DNA of 64,000 nucleotides from Fusobacterium mortiferum (lineage in GTDB: Bacteria; Fusobacteriota; Fusobacteriia; Fusobacteriales; Fusobacteriaceae): assembly GCF_016900045.1 (NCBI RefSeq), contig NZ_JACSNP010000002.1, positions 62,001 through 126,000 of the forward strand, in the 5' to 3' direction. Of this stretch, positions 19,212 to 29,139 are shown piece by piece; positions within the stretch are counted from its first letter, which is position 1; each line of letters opens with the position of its first letter. The notes beneath the pieces are model-generated. The model ran no database searches and was not told the DNA's origin. It saw nothing but the letters and a program-made list of their open reading frames with translations. The translations under genes were made by a program, and so were the position numbers.

Positions 19212-19598
19212 ATGAAAAAACTTATTATTTTGGTAATCTTAATTAGTTTTTTTACAGGTTGTTCTAATCTTGTAGGGAGAGAAGAGATAACATTAAAGGA
19301 GAAAGAGAACTTAGTACTTTTAATAGAGAATATAAAGTATAGCCTTCAACAGGGAGACGTTACCCTTTTAGAAAAAACTTTAACTCCAAGTATAAAAAAT
19401 AACTTTGTAAAAAGTGAGATACAAAATATTGATTTTTCTAAAGTTAATATATTTAATTCAAAGCCTCAATTTTTTAGAGATACAGCTACTAATATGGTAG
19501 GTTTTAATATACAGGGAACTACACTATATTATGAGGTGGAGTATGAGCTAAAAGATGGAGAGTGGAAAATAATAAAGTTTAAAGAGAGAAGGGGATAA
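19212..19598 (+). CDS. small predicted lipoprotein, unknown function
   Basis: 128 residues from the ATG at 19212: lipoprotein signal MKKLIILVILISFFTGC with the lipobox Cys at residue 17, then a soluble domain of about 110 residues. Its C-terminal pattern (YYEVEYELKDGEWKIIKF) recalls NTF2-like or DUF4878 folds, but I do not assign one. An ATG at 19197 is also in frame; AAGGA at 19192-19196 abuts it, so that start is too close, while 19212 gives the standard signal peptide. The stop lies 2 bases before the RsbW-like gene, suggesting an operon. Confidence 0.78.
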   Translation: MKKLIILVILISFFTGCSNLVGREEITLKEKENLVLLIENIKYSLQQGDVTLLEKTLTPSIKNNFVKSEIQNIDFSKVNIFNSKPQFFRDTATNMVGFNIQGTTLYYEVEYELKDGEWKIIKFKERRG

Positions 19599-19600
19599 AT

Positions 19601-19996
19601 ATGAAGCCAAATGAGGTCAAGATAACGGTACCTTCTTCTTTAGAAAATTTATCTTTAATAAGAGCCATGGTAAAAACTTATCTTGAGTTACATCAAGTAA
19701 GTCAAAGAGATGTATTTCAACTTTTATCAGTGGTAGATGAACTTTCAACAAATGTTGTTGAGCATGGGTATGAGTACAAGCCTGGAGATATCATTTTGGA
19801 AATTCAAAAATCTAATGATATTATACGTCTAGTAGTAGAGGATAATGGAGTTGGATTTGATGAAGAGAAATTGAGTAAAGAAGAGGGTGGAATGGGACTT
19901 TTTATAGCAAGAACCATTGCCGATGATTTTAAGATTGAAAAGAAGCTAAATGGAACATTGTTCAGGGTAGAAAAGAAAGTTAAGGAGGCAGAATAA
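19601..19996 (+). CDS. RsbW/SpoIIAB-like anti-sigma/serine-protein kinase
   Basis: A 131-residue GHKL ATPase of the kind that phosphorylates an anti-anti-sigma factor and binds a sigma factor. N box ELSTNVVEHG, G1 box EDNGVGFD and G2 box GGMGLFIA are intact, so ATP binding is expected. It is followed 3 bases later by a STAS partner, the usual pairing. No sigma factor or PP2C phosphatase gene is in the window, and the target is unknown. It could instead regulate a non-sigma partner, such as a protein in the rny pathway. Confidence 0.9.
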   Translation: MKPNEVKITVPSSLENLSLIRAMVKTYLELHQVSQRDVFQLLSVVDELSTNVVEHGYEYKPGDIILEIQKSNDIIRLVVEDNGVGFDEEKLSKEEGGMGLFIARTIADDFKIEKKLNGTLFRVEKKVKEAE

Positions 19997-19999
19997 GAA

Positions 20000-20347
20000 A
20001 TGGTAAACAATTTCGAAATACTTGAGAAGAACGTAGGAGATATTAAAGAGTTAAAAGTAGTAGGGGAATTAGATGCTCTAGTAGCTCCAAAATTAAAAGA
20101 GAGAATTACAAAGTTGGTAGAGGGAGATTCTACAAAATTTATAATTGATTTTGAAGAAGTTACTCATATTAACAGTTTAGCAATGGGAATCTTAAGAGGA
20201 AAATTAAAAATTGTTAAGGAAATGGGTGGAGATATAAAGTTAATAAAATTAAATGAGCATATCAAAACAATATTTGAAATGATAGGATTAGATGAGATAT
20301 TTGAAATCTATGAAACAGAAGATGAAGCAGTAGCTAATTTTAAATAA
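20000..20347 (+). CDS. STAS-domain anti-anti-sigma-factor-like protein
   Basis: 115 residues, a single STAS domain. The phosphorylation-site segment reads HINSLAMGIL, so Ser59 lies where SpoIIAA has its phosphorylated Ser (DSSGLG in that family), preceded by Asn instead of Asp. The natural partner is the GHKL kinase directly upstream: dephosphorylated, it would bind the kinase and release its target. It lies 20 bases before rny. Confidence 0.88.
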   Translation: MVNNFEILEKNVGDIKELKVVGELDALVAPKLKERITKLVEGDSTKFIIDFEEVTHINSLAMGILRGKLKIVKEMGGDIKLIKLNEHIKTIFEMIGLDEIFEIYETEDEAVANFK

Positions 20348-20367
20348 AATGTTGAAAGGAAATAATT

Positions 20368-21933
20368 ATGAGCACAGTGTTAGGTATAGGTTTGATAATA
20401 ATCGGACTAGGTATAGTATTTGCTGTACTATATAAAAAGTCTGTTATAGATAAAAAAATAAATGAGTTAAACGATTTAGAAGATGAAGTAGCTAAATCTA
20501 AGATAAAAGCTAAAGAGATAATAGAGAATGCAGAAAAAAATGCACATGCAAGAGGAAAAGAGTTAGAGTTAAAAGCTAAAGAACATGCATACGCTATTAA
20601 AGAGGAAGCTGAAAAAGAGATAAAAAATGCTAAAAATGAGCTTTTACAAAAGGAAGCAAGACTTACTAAAAAAGAGGAAACTCTTGATAATAAGATAGAA
20701 AAGTTAGAGTTAAAAAGTCAAGAGTTAGAAAGAACAACTGAAGAGTTAGAAAGTAAGAAAGAGGAGATTGAAGCTATAAAATTAAAGCAAGAGGGTGAGC
20801 TTGAAAGAATTTCAGGATTATCAAAAACAGAAGCAAAAGAGATTTTAATAGCTAAATTAAGAGATGATTTAACTCATGAAACAGCAGTTGCAATAAGAGA
20901 ATTTGAGAATAAATTAGAGGATGAAAAGGATAGAATTTCAAGAAGAATACTATCAACAGCAATAGGAAAGGCATCAGCTGAATATGTTGTAGATGCTACT
21001 GTTTCTGTTGTAAATCTACCAAATGATGAAATGAAGGGTAGAATAATAGGAAGAGAAGGAAGAAATATAAGAGCCATTGAAGCTTTAACAGGTGTAGATA
21101 TAATAATAGATGATACTCCAGAAGCAGTAGTTCTTTCAAGTTTTGATGGAGTAAAGAGAGAAGTAGCTAGACTTGCTATTGAGAAATTAATAACTGATGG
21201 AAGAATTCATCCAGGTAAGATAGAGGAAGTAGTAAATAAAGCTAGAAAAGAGATAGATAAAGAGATAGTAGATGCAGGAGAGGGAGCTTTAATTGAATTA
21301 GGAATTCCTGGAATGCATCCAGAGATTATAAAGACTTTAGGAAGATTAAAGTTTAGAACAAGTTATGGTCAGAATGTATTAACTCACTCAATAGAGGTAG
21401 CTAAATTAGCAGCAAACTTAGCAGCTGAGATAGGAGCAGATACAGAACTTGCTAAGAGAGCTGGACTTTTACATGATGTTGGTAAGGTATTAGATAGTGA
21501 TGTAGAAGCTTCTCATGCACTTATTGGAGGAGAGTTCTTAAAGAAATTTGGAGAGAAACCAGAAGTTTTAAATGCTGTAATGGCACATCATAATGAGGTA
21601 GAATTTGAAACTGTAGAGGCTATAATAGTTCAAGCTGCAGATGCTGTTTCAGCTTCAAGACCAGGAGCAAGAAGAGAAACTTTAACAGCTTATCTAAAGA
21701 GATTAGAAAGCTTAGAGGAGATAGCAAACTCATTCTCTGGAGTGGAATCGTCATTTGCTATTCAAGCAGGAAGAGAGCTTAGAATAATAGTAAATCCAGA
21801 AGCTATGACAGATGATGAGGCTACTAAGATGGCAAGAGATGTTGCTAAGAAGATAGAGGATTCTATGCAATATCCTGGACAGATAAAAGTTACAATAGTT
21901 AGAGAGACAAGAGCTGTAGATTACGCTAAATAG
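20368..21933 (+). CDS. rny: ribonuclease Y
   Basis: Membrane-anchored endoribonuclease that starts decay of many mRNAs. 521 residues: an N-terminal membrane helix ([18 protein letters not shown]), a long Lys/Glu-rich coiled coil to about residue 200, a KH domain with [13 protein letters not shown], and an HD domain with the metal-binding HDVGK plus MAHHNEVE. The architecture is complete and the length usual. Followed by a strong terminator. In Firmicutes rny is commonly next to ymdB, as here. Confidence 0.97.
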   Translation: MSTVLGIGLIIIGLGIVFAVLYKKSVIDKKINELNDLEDEVAKSKIKAKEIIENAEKNAHARGKELELKAKEHAYAIKEEAEKEIKNAKNELLQKEARLTKKEETLDNKIEKLELKSQELERTTEELESKKEEIEAIKLKQEGELERISGLSKTEAKEILIAKLRDDLTHETAVAIREFENKLEDEKDRISRRILSTAIGKASAEYVVDATVSVVNLPNDEMKGRIIGREGRNIRAIEALTGVDIIIDDTPEAVVLSSFDGVKREVARLAIEKLITDGRIHPGKIEEVVNKARKEIDKEIVDAGEGALIELGIPGMHPEIIKTLGRLKFRTSYGQNVLTHSIEVAKLAANLAAEIGADTELAKRAGLLHDVGKVLDSDVEASHALIGGEFLKKFGEKPEVLNAVMAHHNEVEFETVEAIIVQAADAVSASRPGARRETLTAYLKRLESLEEIANSFSGVESSFAIQAGRELRIIVNPEAMTDDEATKMARDVAKKIEDSMQYPGQIKVTIVRETRAVDYAK

Positions 21934-21984
21934 TTAGAAAATCTATTGTAATTTTGAAGTAAAAAATGAAGATGATTTAATTGG

Positions 21985-22017
21985 AAAGGAAGAAGAGTTT
22001 CTTCCTTTTCTTTTTTT
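21985..22017 (+). terminator. terminator after rny
   Basis: AAAGGAAGAA (21985-21994) and TTCTTCCTTT (21999-22008) form a 10-bp stem with a 4-base loop, followed by a T-rich tail. Confidence 0.88.
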
Positions 22018-22088
22018 CAAAATTGGATGAAAGAGTTGATTTTAAATTGAAAACTATTAATTTCTTTAAATAAAATTTAAAGAAATTT

Positions 22089-22118
22089 TGGACAAAATTA
22101 ATAATTGTATGATATAAT
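22089..22118 (+). promoter_or_regulatory. promoter of the ymdB operon
   Basis: TGGACA (22089-22094), 18 bases, TATAAT (22113-22118). About 38 bases before the ymdB ATG. Confidence 0.7.
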
Positions 22119-22155
22119 TTAATGTAAAAACCTATTGATAGAAAGAGGGAAATTG

Positions 22156-22950
22156 ATGAGAATTTTAGTAGTAGGAGATATAGTTGGAAGCCCGGGAAGA
22201 GAGACTTTAAAAACTTTTTTAGATAAGAGAGGAAAAGATTATGACTTCATCATTGTAAATGGAGAGAATGCAGCTGCTGGATTTGGACTTACAGCAAAGT
22301 TAGCTGATCAATTACAAGAGTGGGGATGTAATGTAATAACAAGTGGAAATCATATCTGGGATAAAAAAGAGCTATATGAATACTTAGATAGAAGTGATAG
22401 AGTATTGAGACCAGCTAACTATCCAGATGAGGATACACCAGGAAAGGGGTATACAATAGTAAAGGATAGAAAAGGAAATAAAATAGGAGTAGTATCTATT
22501 CAAGGAAGAGTATTTATGGCACCTATTGATTGTCCTTTTAAAAAGGCTAAGGAGATAATAAAAGAGATAAGAAAAGAGACAAAGTTTATAATAGTTGATT
22601 TTCATGCAGAGGCAACATCAGAAAAGATAGCTATGGGATGGCACTTAGATGGATATGCTTCAGTGGTATATGGGACTCATACGCATATACAGACAGCAGA
22701 TGAGAAGATTTTACCAGAGGGAACAGGATATATTACAGATGTTGGAATGACTGGATCAGAAAATGGAGTAATAGGAATGAAGGTCCAATCGGTGTTACCT
22801 AAATTTTTAAACTCTCTTCCTCAAAGATTTGAGATAGCTGAGGGAAATGAAAGACTTTGTGGACTTGATATAGAGCTAGATGAGGAAACTGGAGAGTGTA
22901 AAAAAATAGAAAGAATTAGTAAAACACTTATGGAGATATCATATTTATAG
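22156..22950 (+). CDS. ymdB: YmdB-type metallophosphoesterase
   Basis: 264 residues. YmdB of Bacillus hydrolyses 2',3'-cyclic nucleotides and other phosphodiesters. Seen: the di-metal site motifs VVGDIVGSPG near the N terminus, VNGENAAAG, SGNHIWDKKE and the late GTHTHIQTAD. An in-frame TTG at 22135 lies upstream, but AGAGGGA at 22144-22150 fixes the ATG at 22156. The first gene of a run through purA, separated from rny by a terminator and its own promoter. Confidence 0.93.
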   Translation: MRILVVGDIVGSPGRETLKTFLDKRGKDYDFIIVNGENAAAGFGLTAKLADQLQEWGCNVITSGNHIWDKKELYEYLDRSDRVLRPANYPDEDTPGKGYTIVKDRKGNKIGVVSIQGRVFMAPIDCPFKKAKEIIKEIRKETKFIIVDFHAEATSEKIAMGWHLDGYASVVYGTHTHIQTADEKILPEGTGYITDVGMTGSENGVIGMKVQSVLPKFLNSLPQRFEIAEGNERLCGLDIELDEETGECKKIERISKTLMEISYL

Positions 22951-22960
22951 GGAGTGAGTA

Positions 22961-23890
22961 ATGAAAGTAGTAGAAATAAAAGTAATATATGAGAGTGATG
23001 ATATAGAGAGAGCTACTAAAGAGATTTCAGATATATTTTATGGATTTGGAGTAACAGGATTAAAGATAGAAGAGCCAATGAAAAGTAAAAATCCGTTAGA
23101 TTTTTATAAGAATGAGAAGGAATTTTTAATGGTAGATCATGCTATCTCTGCTTACTTTCCATTAAATCCTTATGCTGAAAAGAGAAAGGCAGCGATACTT
23201 TCTACTTTTGAAGAGAAGTTTGCTGAAAGAGAAGATATAATTTATACTATAGATTTTTATGAGTATGATGAGGAAGATTACCAAAATAGCTGGAAAAAAT
23301 ATCTATTTCCTGAGAAGGTAAGTGAAAAGTTTGTAGTGAAACCAACATGGAGAGAGTACACTCCAGAAGCTGATGAACTTATAATAGAGTTAGATCCAGG
23401 AAGAGCTTTTGGAACAGGATCACATCCAACAACATCTCTATGCTTAAAGCTGATGGAAGAAAATATCTCTGAGGGAGATAGTGTAATAGATGTTGGAACA
23501 GGGTCAGGAATACTTATGATTGCAGCAGATAGACTTGGAGCTAGTGAGATATATGGAACTGATATAGATGAATTAGCAGTTGAATCAGCTAAAGAAAATT
23601 TAGAATTAAATAATATTAGTGAAGATAAAGCTAAGGTTTATAAAGGAGATCTGATCTCAGTTGTTGAAAATAAGAAATTTGATGTAGTTGTAGCCAATAT
23701 CTTAGCTGATGTATTACTTATACTTTTACATGATATTTCAAAAGTTGTAAAACCAAATGGAAAGATTATTTTCTCTGGAATTATTGAGGATAAATGTGAA
23801 CTACTAAGAAGAGAGGTAGAGAGCTTAGGGTTTACAGTAGAGGAGATAAAAGCAGATAAAGAGTGGAGAGCTATGCTTATAAAAGCATAA
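22961..23890 (+). CDS. prmA: ribosomal protein L11 methyltransferase
   Basis: SAM-dependent trimethylation of ribosomal protein L11. 309 residues: an N-terminal recognition domain and a class I methyltransferase with DVGTGSGILMIAADRLGA, the FGTGSHPTT segment, and a NILADVLL motif. The last bases overlap an earlier in-frame possibility of cmk, but the actual cmk ATG is 11 bases after the prmA stop. Length and motifs leave little doubt. Confidence 0.95.
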   Translation: MKVVEIKVIYESDDIERATKEISDIFYGFGVTGLKIEEPMKSKNPLDFYKNEKEFLMVDHAISAYFPLNPYAEKRKAAILSTFEEKFAEREDIIYTIDFYEYDEEDYQNSWKKYLFPEKVSEKFVVKPTWREYTPEADELIIELDPGRAFGTGSHPTTSLCLKLMEENISEGDSVIDVGTGSGILMIAADRLGASEIYGTDIDELAVESAKENLELNNISEDKAKVYKGDLISVVENKKFDVVVANILADVLLILLHDISKVVKPNGKIIFSGIIEDKCELLRREVESLGFTVEEIKADKEWRAMLIKA

Positions 23891-23901
23891 TAGGAGGGAA
23901 A

Positions 23902-24564
23902 ATGAGAGAATTTATAGTTACAGTAGATGGACCTGCTGGAAGTGGAAAGAGTACAATAGCTAAGATAATAGCTAAAAAGTATGGATTTACATACCTAGAT
24001 ACTGGAGCTATGTATAGAATGATAGCCCTTTATGCTTTAGAGAATAGTATTAGTTTAGATGATACTGAAGCTGTAGAAGATATGCTTAAAAATACAAAAT
24101 TAGATATAATAGGAAATCAATTTTTTTTAAATGGGAAAGATGTTTCAGAGGAGATAAGAACTCCTAGGGTGAGTGCTATAGTATCACCAGTATCTGCTAT
24201 AAAAGAAGTTAGAGTAAAACTTGTGGATCTACAAAGAGAGATTAGCAAGGGAAAGAGTGTTATATTAGATGGTAGAGATATAGGGACAGTGGTATTTCCA
24301 AATGGTGATGTAAAGATATTTTTAGTAGCTTCACCAGAAGAGAGAGCAAAAAGAAGATTAAAAGAGTATGAGGAGAAGGGAGTAGAAGCTGATTATGAAT
24401 CGGTACTTGCTTCCATAAAAGAGAGAGATTATCTAGATTCAACAAGAAAGGAAAGTCCTTTAAAGAAAGCTGAGGATGCTCATGAGATAGATAGTAGCAC
24501 TATGAGTATTGATGAAGTAGTAGAGGCTATATCTAAATATATTGATGAAAAAATAGGAGCTTAG
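23902..24564 (+). CDS. cmk: cytidylate kinase
   Basis: Phosphorylates CMP and dCMP. 220 residues: P-loop DGPAGSGKST, the CMP-site LDTGAMYRM, and LDGRDIGTVVFP, with an acceptor LID region rich in Arg. The frame is open back to 23863, but AGGAGG (23892-23897) fixes the ATG at 23902. It overlaps nothing and ends one base before waaA. Confidence 0.96.
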   Translation: MREFIVTVDGPAGSGKSTIAKIIAKKYGFTYLDTGAMYRMIALYALENSISLDDTEAVEDMLKNTKLDIIGNQFFLNGKDVSEEIRTPRVSAIVSPVSAIKEVRVKLVDLQREISKGKSVILDGRDIGTVVFPNGDVKIFLVASPEERAKRRLKEYEEKGVEADYESVLASIKERDYLDSTRKESPLKKAEDAHEIDSSTMSIDEVVEAISKYIDEKIGA

Positions 24565-24565
24565 A

Positions 24566-25792
24566 ATGTTTTATCAGATAATAAGATTGATATTATACCC
24601 CTTCATTTCTATACTGATGATGATTGGAGGAAAAAGAGGGGATTTTTTAAAGAGAAGATTAAAGCAAGATTTTTCATCATTAAAGTCTGAAGAGTATATC
24701 TGGGTACACTGTTCGTCTGTAGGGGAGATAAATCTTTCAGAAACCCTTATAAGAAAACTTTTAAAAAGTAGAGAAGAGAGAATACTTTTGACAATGTTTA
24801 CTGACACTGGAATAGGAGTTGCTAGAGATAAGTTTGGAAAAGATGAGAGAGTAGATATTTTTTATTTCCCATTAGATGAGAAGAAAAGTATTTTAACTAT
24901 TTTAGAAAGAATAAAATTAAATTTACTTATTTTAGTAGAAACTGAGATTTGGCCAAATTTAATAACTGAGGTTGGAAAAAGAGCCAAAGTTATTATAGTA
25001 AATGGAAGAATTTCAGATAGAAGTTTAAAAAGATATAAAAAACTATCTGGATACTTAAGAAAAGTATTTTTAAGTATAGACAAATTCTATATGCAATCTG
25101 ATGAGGATAGTAGAAGAATTATTGAGATAGGTGCTCAACCTGAGAGAGTAGAAACACTTGGAAACCTAAAATTTGATATATCTTTCCAAAGATATGATGA
25201 TGAGGAGAAAAGAGAATTAAGAGAATTATTCAATGTAGAGGGAAGAAAGGTTTTTACTGCTGGAAGTAGTAGAAGTGGAGAGTATGAGATACTTTTAGAA
25301 ACATTTAAACAATTAAAAGATACGATATTAATTTTAGTTCCTAGACACATAGAGAGAACACCTCAAATAGAGGAGATTATAAAACACTATGGCTTTACAT
25401 ATAAAAAATATAGTGAGTTAGAAGATAGAAGAGAGAGAACAGATATAATTATTGTAGATAAAATAGGAGTATTAAGGAAGATATACTCAATTACAGACAT
25501 TGCCTTTGTAGGTGGAACTTTGGTTAATATAGGGGGACATAGTTTATTAGAACCTCTATTTTATGGAAAAACTCCAATATTTGGACCATATTTACAAAAT
25601 GTAAAGGAGATATCAAAAGAGATACTTCATTTAGGATTGGGATACAAGGTAACCAATGTAGATGAATTTTTAAAAAGTATTACTGAGATAGAGAAGAAAC
25701 AAGAGGGCTCAGTAGAAAAAATAAGAGAGCTTTTTGAAAAAAATAGTAAAACAGCAGACAAAATTATAGAGAGATTAAAAAATTTAAAATAG
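24566..25792 (+). CDS. waaA: 3-deoxy-D-manno-octulosonic acid transferase
   Basis: Adds Kdo to lipid A precursor at the cytoplasmic face of the inner membrane, evidence for a Gram-negative envelope. 408 residues: an N-terminal hydrophobic anchor, the catalytic-Glu segment CSSVGEINLSETL, VETEIWPN in the middle, and the GT-B donor-site GGTLVNIGGHSLLEPLFYGK. The kdsA and kdsD genes that make Kdo lie at 54530-56341, in a separate operon of this window. Confidence 0.95.
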   Translation: MFYQIIRLILYPFISILMMIGGKRGDFLKRRLKQDFSSLKSEEYIWVHCSSVGEINLSETLIRKLLKSREERILLTMFTDTGIGVARDKFGKDERVDIFYFPLDEKKSILTILERIKLNLLILVETEIWPNLITEVGKRAKVIIVNGRISDRSLKRYKKLSGYLRKVFLSIDKFYMQSDEDSRRIIEIGAQPERVETLGNLKFDISFQRYDDEEKRELRELFNVEGRKVFTAGSSRSGEYEILLETFKQLKDTILILVPRHIERTPQIEEIIKHYGFTYKKYSELEDRRERTDIIIVDKIGVLRKIYSITDIAFVGGTLVNIGGHSLLEPLFYGKTPIFGPYLQNVKEISKEILHLGLGYKVTNVDEFLKSITEIEKKQEGSVEKIRELFEKNSKTADKIIERLKNLK

Positions 25793-25803
25793 ATGGAGGA
25801 AAA

Positions 25804-26499
25804 ATGGAAGATTTAAGAGAGAATCTATGGAGCCACTTTTTCAAGAGTCCAAGAAAAAACTATAATCCATATATGTATAAACTTTTGGAATATCCAGAGT
25901 ATATTATATATGATAAGAAAATAATGGATTCTTACAAGGGAAAATGGCATGAGTTTTTTGGAAATAATAACCCTATATATTTAGAGATTGGTTCAGGTAG
26001 TGGAAACTTTGCACAGGGTATGGCAAAGAGATATCCTGAGAGAAACCATATGGGATTAGAGCTTAGATTTAAAAGATTGGTATTATCAGCTAATAAGGTA
26101 AAAAGAGATGGCTCTACAAATGCTCTTTTCTTAAGAAGAAGAGGGGAAGAGATACTTGAATTTGTAGCTGAAAATGAGGTTGATGGTATCTATGTAAATT
26201 TCCCAGATCCTTGGGAAGAGAATGAAAAAAATAGAGTGGTACAGGAGAGTTTTTTCAAAACTTTAGATGTAATTTTAAAAAAAGGTGGAATGTTTTTCTT
26301 TAAAACTGACCATGATAAATATTACCAAGATGTAATTGATTTAGTAGAGAGCTTAGATGGATATAGAGTAGTTTATCATACACCAGATCTACATAGTAGT
26401 GAAAAGGCTGTAGATAATATAAAAACAGAGTTTGAACAACTATTTTTATGTAAACACAATAAAAATATTAACTATATTGAAATTGAAAAAATAAAGTAG
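25804..26499 (+). CDS. trmB: tRNA (guanine-N7-)-methyltransferase
   Basis: Methylates G46 of tRNA. 231 residues, SAM-binding YLEIGSGSGNFA and the family NFPDPWEE segment with the surrounding conserved Lys/Arg (here EKNR). The N-terminal stretch of about 45 residues before the Rossmann fold is a little longer than usual, a variant often seen in this group. GGAGGA just upstream of 25804 supports the start. Between waaA and purA. Confidence 0.94.
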   Translation: MEDLRENLWSHFFKSPRKNYNPYMYKLLEYPEYIIYDKKIMDSYKGKWHEFFGNNNPIYLEIGSGSGNFAQGMAKRYPERNHMGLELRFKRLVLSANKVKRDGSTNALFLRRRGEEILEFVAENEVDGIYVNFPDPWEENEKNRVVQESFFKTLDVILKKGGMFFFKTDHDKYYQDVIDLVESLDGYRVVYHTPDLHSSEKAVDNIKTEFEQLFLCKHNKNINYIEIEKIK

Positions 26500-26507
26500 G
26501 CTAGTAG

Positions 26508-27794
<1,287 letters not shown>

Positions 27795-27811
27795 TAGAGT
27801 AAAATTTTATT

Positions 27812-27838
27812 GAGAGGAAAAACTTTCCTCTCTTTTTT
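27812..27838 (+). terminator. terminator after purA
   Basis: GAGAGGAAA (27812-27820) and TTTCCTCTC (27824-27832) form a 9-bp stem with a 3-base loop, followed by six T. Confidence 0.92.
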
Positions 27839-27843
27839 CTTTT

Positions 27844-27857
27844 GTAACATATGTTAC
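27844..27857. promoter_or_regulatory. perfect 14-bp palindrome, candidate operator
   Basis: GTAACATATGTTAC reads the same on both strands. It ends 22 bases before the -10 box of the SBP-like/GTPase/ABC operon, so it covers or abuts its -35 region. I do not recognise the site as that of a specific regulator. Confidence 0.55.
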
Positions 27858-27879
27858 TGTCTTTTTGTAAATTATATAG

Positions 27880-27885
27880 TATAAT
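27880..27885 (+). promoter_or_regulatory. -10 box of the SBP-like/GTPase/ABC operon
   Basis: Perfect TATAAT at 27880-27885, about 35 bases before the chosen start. There is no good -35 box at the expected place, which fits a promoter that needs an activator or is controlled at the nearby palindrome. Confidence 0.6.
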
Positions 27886-27920
27886 GTATACGAAAATAGA
27901 AGAGATTTATGGAGGAGATT

Positions 27921-29138
27921 ATGAGATATATAGATGAAAATATGACAATTTTAGAGATATGTGAGAAATATCCTGAAAGTATAGAGTTTTTAGAATCAAA
28001 GGGATTTAAAAATTTGAATAGTGAAAGTGTAAAGAGTATATTAGGAAAATTAAGTCTAAAAAATGCCCTATTAACAAAAAAAATAAATGTAGAAACTTTT
28101 GTAGAGATGTTAAATGAATTTATTAATCAAAATAGAGATAGTGCAGATATCACAATGAAAAAAAATAATGTAGAAGATGAAGAAATAACAGTTATGGGAC
28201 TTCTTCCTTGTCCAATTAGAATACCGTTATTAGAAGGATTTACAAAATTTTTAGAAGAAAATCCAGAGATAAAGGTAAAATATGAGTTAAAAGCTGCATC
28301 GGCTGGATTAGATTGGTTAAAAGATGATGTGATAAAAGCTAATCATCCTGAGAAGTTAGCAGATATATTTATATCAGCAGGTTTTGATCTATTTTTTGAA
28401 GAGAAACTTATGGGTAAATTTAAAAAGGAGCATATATTTAAAGATATCACAGGTATAGAGAGATATAATAAGGATTTCCAAAATGAAGAGATATCTTTAA
28501 AGGATCCAGATGGAGATTACTCTATGCTAGGAGTAGTACCAGCTGTATTTTTAGTAAATAAGAATATGTTAGGGGATAGAGAGATACCAACATCTTGGGC
28601 AGACCTATTAAAACCAGAGTTTAGAAAATCTGTAAGTTTACCAATATCAGACTTTGACTTATTTAACTCTATTTTGATAAATATAAATAAAAACTATGGA
28701 GAAGAGGGAGTAGCAAATTTAGGAAGGGCACTATTAGAGAATCTACATCCATCTCAAATGGTAAAATCAGATAAGATGAAAACAAACACTCCAACAGTTA
28801 CTATTATGCCATACTTCTTTACAAAGATGATAAAAGCTGATGGACCAATGGTACCAGTATGGCCAAGTGATGGAGCTGCAATTTCTCCAATATTTATGCT
28901 TACAAAAAAGGATAAAGCTAAAAAAATTCAAAAACTTGTAGATTATTTAGCAGGAGAAGAGGTAGGAGCAGTATTTTCACATCAAGGGTTGTTTCCAACT
29001 GTAAATCCAAATGTAGATAATAGAATAGAAGGAAAGAAATTTATGTGGTGTGGTTGGGAGTATATCCACAACAACAATATAGGTGAAATATTGGAAAAAA
29101 CAAAGGAGATATTCTTTAGAGCGAGTGAGGAGGAGTAA
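27921..29138 (+). CDS. cytosolic solute-binding-protein-like protein with N-terminal DUF1858-like module
   Basis: 405 residues without a signal peptide, so cytoplasmic. Residues 1-70 form a DUF1858-like module (MTILEICEKYPESIEFL, ending VEMLNEFINQ) that lacks the usual CxxC. From about residue 90 the sequence matches a type 2 periplasmic-binding-protein fold as found in iron-type ABC binding proteins: TSWADLLKPEFRKSVSL and, near the end, VWPSDGAAISPIFMLTK. An ATG at 27909 overlaps the ribosome-binding GGAGGA (27911-27916), so 27921 is chosen. It starts a coupled three-gene cassette with a GTPase and an ABC ATPase but no permease. Function unknown; ligand sensing or metallocofactor handling are possible. 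Confidence 0.8.
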   Translation: MRYIDENMTILEICEKYPESIEFLESKGFKNLNSESVKSILGKLSLKNALLTKKINVETFVEMLNEFINQNRDSADITMKKNNVEDEEITVMGLLPCPIRIPLLEGFTKFLEENPEIKVKYELKAASAGLDWLKDDVIKANHPEKLADIFISAGFDLFFEEKLMGKFKKEHIFKDITGIERYNKDFQNEEISLKDPDGDYSMLGVVPAVFLVNKNMLGDREIPTSWADLLKPEFRKSVSLPISDFDLFNSILININKNYGEEGVANLGRALLENLHPSQMVKSDKMKTNTPTVTIMPYFFTKMIKADGPMVPVWPSDGAAISPIFMLTKKDKAKKIQKLVDYLAGEEVGAVFSHQGLFPTVNPNVDNRIEGKKFMWCGWEYIHNNNIGEILEKTKEIFFRASEEE

Positions 29139-29139
29139 G

